Origin: Heterotrichella gracilis
Taxonomy: Eukaryota; Sar; Xanthophyceae; Tribonematales; Xanthonemataceae
Direction: 5' to 3'
Assembly (NCBI GenBank): GCA_032358255.1
Contig: JAULBX010026953.1
Span: 1 to 41,729, forward strand
Length of the DNA: 41,729 nucleotides
Positions 32,775 to 41,729 of the stretch are shown here, one piece after another (positions within the stretch are counted from its first letter, which is position 1; the number at the start of each line of letters is the position of its first letter). Below the pieces are notes generated by a model, which was not told the DNA's origin, made no database searches, and saw only the letters and a program-made list of their open reading frames with translations. The translations under genes and the position numbers were made by a program.

Positions 32775-34227
32775 ATGCAACATTTAGCAGGTGACATGGC
32801 TAGCAGCAGCAAGGACCCAGCTGTGTCAATTCAGCGGCTGCAGCGCCAGCAGTGCCACATACACTCCCTTCCAACCCACTTGCTGCAGCGTATCCTTGGG
32901 GATGTACCCTTGGCCCCGGCGTTCCTTGCACCCCAAGAGAGGCGCCGCTGGTCTTGCTACAGAGCACACCTCGTACAGGTACAGGTGTGCAAGCGCTGGC
33001 GCCAAGCCCTGACAGGTCCAAGCGAGGCGTGGGCAGACGTGAAGTGCCAACACGTTGCCAACCAGTTCCTGGACTGGCTGTGCCCCAGGCTGGCAGCAAC
33101 TACGTCCCTCAAGGGTTTATATGGCGAGCCACAGGACGTGCTGCGCCTGCTCAACAGCCTCAACCCGTCGTGCCTCACTTCCCTCACCGGCTGTCACATC
33201 AGGGAGACTGCGTACCTGGGGGACAGTGCTGGGAAGTTACTGGAGGCCACCCTGCGCCTCACCTCCCTGCGCAATTTGGAGCTGCGCCTGCGCTGCACCC
33301 CGGAGCAGGTGGCGCCCTGCTTGCCAGCGATGGCAGCGCTGGTCAACCTGGAGAGCCTGACTTTGGACATCAAGAATGCACTGCCCAGTACCCAGCACTG
33401 GTGGCCACAGCTCCCAAGCCTCCCCACGCTCTCCCATGCAGCAGTGGTGGTGAACGGGGCAGACTACGTGCCGACACTGGCCAACCAGGCTGTGCTGACC
33501 AGCCTGCAAGTGTTTGAGCAGGAGTATGCAGACCGCTCAAGTTGGGATATGACAGGGGGCGTTGGGGTCTCCTCGGCCTTGTGGCGGCTCACGCAGCTGA
33601 AGAGCTTGACGGTCGCAAGCGAGTACATGGCGATACCGCCTGGCTGCTTCCCCACAACACTGCAACACCTTGGTGTACGTGTGGGCAGCAATGATTTGAC
33701 CACTGATGCCAGGACGCTGCTCCCAGACCTCATCCACCTGACATCGCTCACCCTGGCGGGCGAAGGGATGCGCCACCTGACCCCTGCCCTGGCCAGCCTC
33801 ACCAACCTCCGCGAGCTGAGCGTCTCCTTGATGCGAGCCGATGGTGCTGCCAGCCATGCCCCACCTCACGCAGCTGGGGGCATGGCATGCAGAGAGTGTA
33901 CAGCTGCAAGTGCCCATACACCCCTACCTGCGCATGTCTGTCTGGGCCAGCAACCCCCCACAACCGGTTGACACCATGGTGCCAGCACCACCCACCTCCT
34001 GGGAGGTACAAGCCCTGGTGGTGATCATCAAGGGCTGACACGGGGTGTACACCATGGGCGTGAGGGCAAACGACTGTGTTGTGGTGCAGTCAACGCGGTG
34101 CCTGTCCCCAGAGGGTGCTCTGCCCGGCGGGTGGGGGGCTGAGAGGGAGCGTGAGGCCAGGGAGGAACGGGAGCAGTGGGTGGAGTGGCTGCACACAGCA
34201 GCAAGGGCCCGCTTGAGAGCCGGATGA
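32775..34227 (+). CDS. F-box/leucine-rich-repeat protein 2, 3' end apparently broken
   Basis: Single-exon reading frame. The F-box is at residues about 30-85 (HSLPTHLLQRIL, VCKRWRQALTGPSEAWADV), with an insert between its halves. Leucine-rich segments follow (LTSLRNLELRLR, MAALVNLESLTLDI, LIHLTSLTLAG, LASLTNLRELSV). The start is ATG 32775, or 32796 with better context (GACATGG). The first frame ends at 33971 (398 aa), but from about 33835 protein-like coding continues in another frame (VLPAMPHLTQLGAWHAESVQ). That frame hits TGA at 34036-34038 and then stays open to 34227 with a charged tail (EREREAREEREQWVEWLH). One indel plus one nonsense change suggests a recent pseudogene or an altered C-terminus. 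Likely role, if active: SCF ubiquitin-ligase adaptor. Confidence 0.75.
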
Positions 34228-35030
34228 TTCGAGCCATTATAGGTGCATAGGCTAAGCTTATCGGTTCTGGTGCAATAGCCTTCAAGTTGACATGTGTGAC
34301 GGCTGCCACAACATAAGTATTGTAGGGATTATTGGCGGTACAACTTGATGCTCCGCACCTGGTGGTGGTTGTCCGCTGCCTACCAGTACAATACCAGTAT
34401 AGTACACTGTCAGAAGTAACTTAGTTGATCAGTGTTGATGGCAATTATCTTGAGCGCTCAAAATTTGATGACTGCATGTTACTGTATGCAATCCTTGGGA
34501 GAACCCGTTTATGTAGAACATCAATACTGCACACATATGTTGTGTGAAACTTAACAGGTGGCAAATGGCTTGTCAGTGTGGTTCAAACTGTCAGTGATGA
34601 GTCTGCGTGAACATTGCAAATTTGATCGTTGATAACAACTGTGAGCATGGTTCCTGTAACAGACTCAGCCAGTGGATATCAAATGACCGCATGACCTGTT
34701 GCGAATGCTTTGGGTGGCAGCAGCTCCCAATGCACACCACTACATGACACTGTGCACGCCACTGCTGGCACCACCAAGCTTGTCTGTGCATCTGCACGCC
34801 ATGACACTTGGCACGTCACAGAGCACCACGGCACCCAGCACCCCACCCCAGCCCCCACACCGCAGCATGCATGGGCGTCATGTGGGGCGCCACCTCCAGC
34901 CAAGCCCCATCGGCTCCAAAAAGTCTTCTAACACTCATATCCAGGAGTTATAAGCCTCTGATATGCAATGCCAGGCCCACTGCGGTGGCTGGTTGCCAAG
35001 CAATTGCTGTGAGTCTGCTCATGCATGACC
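34228..35030. other. Intergenic between convergent F-box gene 2 and cyclophilin gene
   Basis: No supported exon. A TGTAA on the plus strand lies at about 34656. No clear polyadenylation motif for the minus-strand cyclophilin was found. Confidence 0.45.
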
Positions 35031-38000
35031 TCATAGCACCCCGCAGTCTGCGATGGTGACATCGGTGCGCGGGGTGCCGTCCGCTGAAGCTGCCTCGGCA
35101 TCTGCACCAAGCAAGCAGCAAGGGGGGCACTCAGCATCCAAGCACGGGCTGTCAGGACAGACCACAGCTGCGCACTGTAGTATGCGCTGGAAGGAGGGCA
35201 AGCCATGACATACAAAGGGTTCATTGTGCAGCCTTGCCCCAAGAATTCTATTTGCTATCATCGCCACCCTTAAAACCCTGGCACAGGGTTTTCAATCGTG
35301 AACAGAGCTGTTGGTAGGTTGACGTTTGTGCAGGAGACATTGCATCCCTGTCCAGGGTTTAGGGGTTGCAATTGCAAGGACATGCACACGCACCTATTGG
35401 CCGCAGTACCTGCACCCCCTACACCACCTGCTTGCTGTCCCAATGGGGTGCATGGGGTGAGGTAGAACTGGGAGGGCGCTTATAATGTAGGGTTTAGAGT
35501 TTGCGGGTTGTTGTCACCATCGCACGCACCTATTCGCTGCAGCACCTCCATCCCCTCCACAACCCGCCCGATGACCACCTGCTTGCCGTCACATTGGGGG
35601 GCAGCCCCAAGGGTGAGGTAGAACTGGGATGTGTTCGAGTTTTTTCCAGAATTGGCCATCCCCACCACGCCCATCCCATCGTGCTTCAGCTTCAGCCCCG
35701 CTTTCTCGTCGTTGAATTTGCCCCCGTAGATGGAGTCCCCGCCCGACCCATCCCCTGCAAAACACATTGGCTAATATTCCCCTTGGCTGGGTGCGGATTC
35801 CCCTGGCAATCACCCTTGCTCTGGACTTTAAACCCTGGACTATCGGCCTGTGCTGTATGCCTTAGAGGAATACCACGTGTGCTGGGCATGGTGCGGTGGC
35901 AGCCAGCTGATCAGTCAGGTGACAGGCCATGCAATCAGACAGGCAATTGACTAGCCAGATGACCGGCAATGCAGTCGGCTAGGCAATAAATCAGCCAGGT
36001 GATCGGTCATACAATTGGCCATGCAATCAGCAAGGCAGTTGATAAGCCAGCCAGGCCAAACACTGAAGACAACAAGAGTGAAAGTCCATTGGTGATGCAT
36101 GCAGGAAAGTGAATTCCCATCACCCCTCCTCCCCTTTTCGTACCTCGCACGATGTCGCCCCCTTGGCACACAAAGCCCTTGACTATCCTGTGGAACTTGG
36201 TGCCCTGCAGTGGGGCCAAATTGACATGGATTTGCATGAAGTATTTATTTATTTATTTGTTTAATTACATCAATCGTCCACCCAGCCTGTCAAACCTTAG
36301 AGTCCTGCCAGGCAGCGCAGGGGAGGCAAGGCAGGGCTAATCTACATTGCAACCATTAAGATTAGATAGGACACATCGGCAATAAGGCCGACCGGCTGGC
36401 TACAGGTTTTGGAATAAGGGTCTGCACCTTGTAGTGCAGCGGCTGGGGAGGGAGCAAGGTGTGCACCTCATTCAGGGTTCAGCGTTTAGGGTGCGCAGCG
36501 TGCAATGGGGTGGCTTGCCGCTGGCCTTGCGCGCCCATTTCCCCCTTGTGCACAGGCACCCGAGCTTGCCTAGGGTTTAGGGTCTGCCCCATATGCAGCG
36601 GCGGGTTAGGGTTCCAAGGTCTGCACCATGCAGTGGAGCGGCAACCTAGGGTTTAGGGTCCAGGGTGTAGGGTGCGCACCTTGCGCGCGGCTGGTTAGGG
36701 TTTGGGTGTAGGGTTTAGGGTTCAGAGTGCGCACTTTGTAGTGGAGTGGCTTGCCGCTGGCCTTGCCCACCCCTTTCTCCCCAGTGCACAGGCACCTGAC
36801 GTTTTCAGCAGCCTTGGGCACCTGGGTACAGTCCAAGAGAGGGTGAGGCACATGTAGGGCTTAGGGTTTAGGGTTTACGGTGCCAAAGAAAAAGAAACCC
36901 TGTTTGGGTACAGCCCAAGGAAGGGTGCGCACTACTATGATGCACATGTAGGGTTTAGGGTTCAGGACTCGGTCCCACCAGGAAGAAAACCCTACCATAG
37001 ACCTAGGGTTCAGGCTGAACCCCGAACAGGGGAATCACGTCAGATGTATACCAACCATGCCTCAAATATGCAGCAACGCGTGCGATGATCAATACACCAT
37101 TTGCAACTGACATAGGGTGCAAGCAGTGCTGTTCAGGGTTCAAAATTCCATCGCTTGGTCGCCGATGACCACTCTCCCTGTGTAGGGTTTAGGGTTTAGG
37201 GTTTGGGTGCGCACCTCCTTGTCGTGGAGCTCAATGACCACCCTCCCTGCTCGGATAGGCGCAGGTGGTTTGGGCGTGAATTGGCCCTGGAGGGGTGACA
37301 CACAGGCAGCTGTCAGGAGGCGCACACAGCTTTAAGGGTTTAGGGTCTACGCCTTAGGGTTTAGGTGTGAGAGCAGGGGGCTTGTCTTCCTCTGTATTCC
37401 TGGCTTGTGTATAGCAGAGTACACAGGCGGGTGCGGTTGAGCGACTGGTGGTGGTGATGGCCATGGTGCTGTGCACAAGTGGCGCATGGCGCCTGCAGGG
37501 TATACCTTTGCTGTGCACCTCCAGGCTTAGGGTTTAGGGTTTTGGGTGTACCTTTGCTGCCCACGTTGGGTCGGAGGTGTAGGCCTCGCTCAACATCTCC
37601 AGGTCTTCCTCTGACTGCCCCGCCAGCTCACCACCCATGCCATACTGCAGGGGAGTACACCAGCGGTTCAGACCTAGGCACACTCCCAGGAATGTAGGTT
37701 AGGGTTAAGGGTAGGGTAAACCCTACCAGGTTTATGGTATCACCTAACCGGTCCGTCTGGGAGACCTACGCATCGGCTGGCAACGCACAACGACAACACT
37801 GTTCGCCTGGAGGTGTCCTATTTGCACCCACTTAGCGCTGTGGCACAGGCCTGTGACTGCTATGGAAGTCTTTCCTGTGCTTACACGTGTAAATAGGTGG
37901 CGGGTGCATGGTGGGGACTGTCCAGTGCCAAAACACACCAAAATGGTGCGTGGTGATGGGTGCTGTGGTGGGTGGGTGAGTGGGTGTAGAGTGTGTGGGT

Positions 38001-38208
38001 GGTGACTTGAACTGCAGCACGCCACAACCAACACCAAACAGATTGTGGCTTTATTAGGCATGTGATGGGTGTATGGCATCACCCCTCCCCTCCATACCTG
38101 GGGTGCCACAGACTCGAAGAACTGCACTGTCTGCTGGTGGAGCTCCACTTGGTGGTCGTAAGCAGCCTTGTCCCCGATGTCAACCTCCAGAACCACGTGG
38201 GTGGGCAT
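35031..38208 (-). CDS. Cyclophilin-type peptidyl-prolyl isomerase with N-terminal extension (7 exons, 239 aa)
   Basis: Exons, in gene order: 38208-38098, 37644-37552, 37286-37215, 36821-36735, 36204-36144, 35754-35530, 35101-35031 (720 nt, phases agree). An in-frame TGA precedes the ATG at 38208. Residues 1-76 ([35 protein letters not shown]) precede the cyclophilin domain, which runs from RAGRVVIEL to TIADCGVL. Conserved motifs are [28 protein letters not shown] and [17 protein letters not shown]. By alignment to cyclophilin A the catalytic Arg55 and Gln63 are kept. Three pocket positions differ: Trp121 is Gln, Leu122 is Cys, and His126 is Gln ([12 protein letters not shown]). Weaker cyclosporin binding would be expected for a Trp121 change. 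No targeting peptide is obvious, so cytosol or nucleus is likely. Introns hold several partial exon copies and TTTAGGG repeats. Confidence 0.9.
35385..35475 (-). repeat. Degenerate copy of the cyclophilin penultimate exon 3' part
   Basis: Just downstream (gene sense) of the 35754-35530 exon, about 90 bp repeat its last part, from the SQFYLTL region through the donor, with deletions. It lies in the last intron. Confidence 0.75.
35900..36055. repeat. About 41-bp minisatellite
   Basis: Three to four diverged units contain CAGCCAGGTGA, CAATGCAATC/GTCGG and AGGCAATT-type words. It lies in an intron of the cyclophilin gene. Confidence 0.7.
36420..36734 (-). repeat. Multiple decayed copies of the cyclophilin KPLHYK exon edge with TTTAGGG repeats
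   Basis: The exon end GCACTTTGTAGTGGAGTGGC (plus-strand view) recurs in decayed form near 36422, 36490, 36588, 36625 and 36677. The copy at 36490-36560 extends through the GKASGKP and CTGEKG region. Units are separated by TTTAGGG-type repeats, which continue to about 36960 in the adjoining intron. Confidence 0.75.
37145..37205 (-). repeat. Copy of cyclophilin exon 3 core with TTTAGGG units
   Basis: A short copy of the exon 3 segment encoding GRVVI lies about 60 bp past that exon in gene sense. The real exon and the copy are separated by three TTTAGGG units. Confidence 0.7.
37498..37545 (-). repeat. Copy of cyclophilin exon 2 3' edge plus TTTAGGG
   Basis: TATACCTTTGCTG repeats the exon 2 end and donor (TACCTTTGCTGCCC at 37549). 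Telomere-like units lie between the two. Confidence 0.65.
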
Positions 38209-38297
38209 GGCTGCTGCAGGCGGGTTTCAGGGTGAGGACGTTACCGGCACCATTGGAGTTCATGGGCAAAGGGAATCTGTGCACGAGGTCATGGGGC

Positions 38298-38340
38298 TGC
38301 CTTGTCTCCAATGCCACCCTCCAGAACCACTTGGTTTCCC
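38298..38340 (-). repeat. Copy of part of cyclophilin exon 1, upstream of the start codon
   Basis: CCTTGTCTCCAATGCCACCC and following bases resemble 38167-38203 of exon 1, about 135 bp away. It is interrupted and not translatable in the same way. Confidence 0.6.
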
Positions 38341-40510
38341 ACAGCGGCACCATTTCAAGTTCCAACCCAGGGCTTGGGCATTGACACATTGGCACTAGGA
38401 TGTGGCATTGGTAGTCCCGGTGTGTGTTGACCAGGAAAGCAGTCAGGTGGCATGTCTAATTCAGATACTGCGCTCACAGCTTAGAAAAGGACATGGGGCG
38501 TTGGGGCATGGGCATTGAGGCATGTGGGCATGGCCATTGCTTGTCCCGCGGTGTGTGCCAACTACCTGGACAGCTGCTTCTCCTGATGCTGTTTCCTGTG
38601 GCTGGTGGGTGGGTGGGTGGGTGGCCTCCTGCTGTAGGGTGGCAATGCTGGTTGCAGTCCAAGTCACACAGTGGGAGGGTAGTCAGATCTAGTGATGCTG
38701 GCACTGCTAGGTTTTTCTGCCAACCACCCTACTTTGGAGGTACTATCAGAAAGTAGGTCTGGTCCCCAGCACTGATAGCAGCACAACCTGGTCCCCACTG
38801 TGATCAAACAGGCCACCCAGTAGCACAGTAGCTTGTCTGATGGCGCCTAGGCTTCTTCACTCAACACTGCACTGTGGTGGATAGCAAGAAGTCTGTGGGT
38901 TTGCCGTGGATGTCTGGCAAATCATGCAGCTGCTAAGCACTCTGTAACCCACAATGGCTGTACTGCGTGCCAATAGTCTTGGTGGGTATTTTGTTCACTT
39001 GGGCACTGAGGAAGGTTCTGCGCCCGTTGGGCTTGGCGGGAGATATGTCATAGGCCAAGATGCAGTGCCAGGCTGGCAGGCATGTGGGCATGGCATGTGA
39101 CCCCCTTGACTTCCCCTCACCCATGTTGTGCCTCCTCTTGTGTCTGTTGGCCCCCATCTCGGGTCACAGGTGGCCCGTGCGGTACAAAAAGTGCAGCAGC
39201 CTGCCCATGTGGCCCACGATCTGCCTCCAGACCGTCCGATTCAGGCGGCACCGGCGGGGCATTTTTGTTTCGAAAGCAGTGGGCGGCGGCACTGTCGTAC
39301 TGCACTCGAGGGCCTGCTGACGCCGCCGCTTGACCGCAGACCACTCCCCATGACTAACGAGAAGGGCGAGCTAGATAGTGCTGTGGAGATGCAACAGGAA
39401 CGCGCTTGAACAACACACAGGCAAACTGCACGCTATTCTGCAGAAATCGATAGGAGTGTTCACGTTGTACGGATATCTATTGAACCGGCTAGCTGCATCC
39501 ACTAGCCTTGCTTCTAGTTCATATCATATTCCACGTGGTGGCTTCCTAACTGGCAGTACGCGTTATAACCGTTCAGAAGCATTAGCGTTTGTTTTGCTCT
39601 TGCTGGAGACTCTCTTGGTGTAGAGACTCGTTCTTCTCTTCCTACTCCCCTACGACCTAACTGCTGTCACCACTGCTGGGCTGTGGGCTTTCTACTGGGG
39701 TGCTTCCAACGACTTGGCGCTAGACAGTGCGACAAGCACTAGCCTTCAATACCTCAACAAGCCCTAGGTGCGGACAGTGATATGCAATTGCCTTTCATTG
39801 TAGCGTTGGGTATGGTATTTGGCGATTGGGTATTGGGGCAAGGGACCAGTTGAGCGCTGCACTGACGCGGTTTGGTACATGACTGCATCCAGTACCGGCA
39901 GTGCATCGTTAAGCCTGCAGCTGCTTCGCCCACCTCAGGACGAATAGCAGTTTGTTTTCTTCAACTGCACTGCAAAGTGAGTCCCTGCACGCCCAATGCT
40001 CGTGGAATTGCATTCGTCCAGGCCAACCGAGACGTCTTTGCTCGAGACGTCTCGTCTCTTGCTGGTTCGCCTAGCCAAACCGACTTAGCTCGTACTGGGG
40101 TGGGTATCCTTGTGTGCCTCGAGTATTCCAGGCTCTTAAACCCGCAATGCTTCCAACCCACTACACAGCGCCTTCTGTGCCGTCTGTGTATTGCCACAAG
40201 TTTCATCTTTGATAGTTGTCGCACATCGTCTCGTGTGCGGTGCACAATTAGCTGGCAGACTTCCAAGGTACCTACCATGGTGATAAGGAAAACCACGGAC
40301 CACCCACGTCCCCACGCAAGCCCTTCACCTTTTCCTTGTCAGCCCTGCGTGTCTCCGTTGTCGAGCGTTGCAATTGTGCAAACACACCCCTCACCTACCC
40401 TATTCTGGTGCAGGCCCAAGTGTTTGACACAACATAACGTGTCCACCCAGACCTGGAGTGAGGAGTGCCGCCTCGCTTTCCACGTCTCCACCTTCCCTCA
40501 ACCACCATCC
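38341..40510. other. Intergenic between divergent cyclophilin and GATA genes
   Basis: No supported exon. The frame upstream of the GATA start is open from about 39872, but the peptide has no recognisable domain, so this is treated as promoter and 5' leader. A GGTG run occurs at about 38603-38622. Confidence 0.45.
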
Positions 40511-41729
40511 ATGGCAGCGGCAGACGTGTACGGGAAGGACTTCCGCCATGGCCGTGACGCCATGAGCAGGTACGGTGACACGCTTCTGGTGTCATGATCT
40601 GAGCCCACACCCACCCATCATCTCAAGTCACTGACTCACCTCTTGGGTTCCAGGCACGCTTCCGTCTCCGACTTCATGGGCCACACCGAGCTGAGTGACG
40701 GCACTGACGAGGACTATGGTGCAGTGGCTGCCACCGCGGAAGGGCGATGTGCTGTGTACTGCGGCCAAAAGGTGCGCCAAAAACCTTGCCCCCTGGCTTA
40801 GTCACCCAAGATGCCTGCATCCCACAGCGTGGTTACATCAGCTTCCACACTAGCTTGTCTTCGCTTACCTGCCTCACATGACCTGTTCCATCACCTGTCC
40901 ACCACCTGACTAATACCACCACCGCAAGTACCCTCCACCTGACCAATACCACTACCCCTGTACCACTAACTGCCCCCACCCAGTACACTCCATTACCCCT
41001 GACCCAACTCCACCACCCGGAAACACTCACCACCCCTAACCCTTTCCACCACCTGGCCTGTCCACCCACCCTGAGCACTCCACCACCCACTGCACCACCT
41101 GGCCACCACCACCATCACCCCTACCCCTCCGCCTACCAGGTCTGCTCCGTGTGCGCCACCACCAAGACCCCCATGTGGCGGAACGGCCCAGACGGCGCCA
41201 AGACCCTCTGCAACGCCTGCGGCGTGCGCATGCAGCGCGCAGCGCACCGCGCCAAGTCAAAGGACTCCTTCTCCGCCGACGCCAAGGAGTCGTCCGCCGC
41301 CACAGCGCCCTCCTCCTCGCACCCTGCCGCCAGCAAGCCCAAGGCCAGCGCCAAGAGCAAACCCCAGCTGGTGGAGCAGCCTTCAGTGGAGATGGCGGCA
41401 GACGTCCCCGCCCCCGCCCCCGCGCCCGGTGCCGCCAAGGGTGCGCGCGCCAGCTCCTCGCCATACAGCAAGAACAGGAAGCCAGCCACCGAGGCTCTCC
41501 TTGAGGGCGACCAGGCGCCTGCGGACGGCGCCGACAGCACCACCGACCGGCCCGCCCCGCAGCCCGCGCCCACCCGCAAGCGCAAGCCCGAGCGCGCCGC
41601 CGCCAAGGCCGCCGCCGAGGGCTTTGGCAAGACGCCCTGCGACTCGGACCACGAGGCCCGGCCGCTGCGCAAGCAGGCGGTCGCAGCCAAGCGCGAGGCG
41701 CCCGCACCCGCCCCTGCGCCGGCGCCGCC
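40511..41729 (+). CDS. GATA-type zinc-finger protein, 5' part (runs off window)
   Basis: Exons: 40511-40569, 40654-40771, 41140 to beyond 41729; phases agree. The start is CATCCATGGCAGCGG. Residues 1-59 are a short acidic-centred lead ([31 protein letters not shown]). The zinc finger is [18 protein letters not shown] followed by [10 protein letters not shown]-x2-C-x18-C-x2-C, the spacing of plant-type GATA factors (family knowledge), Cys61/64/83/86. A basic patch and a long Ala/Lys/Pro/Ser-rich region follow, with a possible nuclear signal ([11 protein letters not shown]). Likely a nuclear DNA-binding transcription regulator; target genes unknown. No stop is reached by the window end. Confidence 0.88.
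40880..41115 (+). repeat. CCACCTGAC/CCACCACC-rich intron sequence
   Basis: Imperfect repeats of CCACCTG, TACCACCAC and CCACCACC fill intron 2 of the GATA gene up to its acceptor. The strand is strongly pyrimidine-rich. Confidence 0.7.

Noticed and set aside
34036..34038. TGA read as selenocysteine
   Set aside because: The gene is F-box/LRR with no redox motif, and it also carries an upstream frameshift; a nonsense change is simpler. A SECIS search was not possible here.
39872..40510. Coding extension upstream of the GATA start
   Set aside because: The frame is open but the peptide lacks any recognisable domain, and the ATG at 40511 has a good context; treated as 5' leader.
41036..41707. 223-codon Arg/Ala-rich minus-strand open frame
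   Set aside because: It is the antisense shadow of the GC-rich GATA exon, whose zinc finger is unmistakable on the plus strand.
1..41729. tRNA, rRNA, insertion sequences or complete retroelements
   Set aside because: No cloverleaf, rRNA-like, reverse-transcriptase or transposase signature was seen by eye; a tRNAscan-SE and RepeatMasker run would settle this.

Overview
The window looks like nuclear DNA of a green alga, probably a chlorophycean (Chlamydomonadales-like; Haematococcus is my tentative guess). The clues are many small exons with GT-AG introns, GC-rich exons in looser introns, TGTAA polyadenylation-type motifs, a plant-type GATA zinc finger, Lys/Pro-rich secreted protein, and plant-type CCCTAAA/TTTAGGG telomere-like repeats scattered through introns. 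No bacterial operon structure, tRNA, rRNA or CRISPR array was seen. All gene models were spliced by eye; coordinates span first to last coding base and exons are given in the evidence.

Layout. 1-17620: three paralogous genes for pentameric ligand-gated ion channel (pLGIC, Cys-loop/Pro-loop superfamily) subunits. Copy A (minus strand) runs off the left edge into a TG microsatellite. Copy B (1646-6940) is head-to-head with A across a 0.8-kb shared promoter region. Copy C (8448-16964) follows in tandem with B. B and C splice into intact 667- and 673-residue proteins with signal peptide, extracellular beta domain, M1-M4, a long cytoplasmic M3-M4 loop and a C-terminal tail. 19511-23069: a papain-family (C1A) protein with an I29-like prodomain whose catalytic Cys is Tyr. 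24245-24502: a broken copy of an F-box gene tail. 25829-27927: an F-box/leucine-rich-repeat gene with two apparent frameshifts. 28876-31331: a small secreted Lys/Pro-rich plus Cys-rich protein. 32775-34227: a second F-box/LRR gene, broken near its 3' end. 35031-38208 (minus): a single-domain cyclophilin with an N-terminal extension. 40511-41729: the start of a GATA-type zinc-finger protein, cut by the window end.

The most striking features are the channel cluster itself and a pervasive genome-architecture pattern. Introns of the channel, protease and cyclophilin genes carry partial copies of the adjacent exon edge, often with the splice site, many of them running into CCCTAAA-type repeats. 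In channel copy C this reaches five copies of one loop exon and about five copies of the last exon's tail. The genes show no obvious shared pathway; the channel paralogs are linked by duplication.
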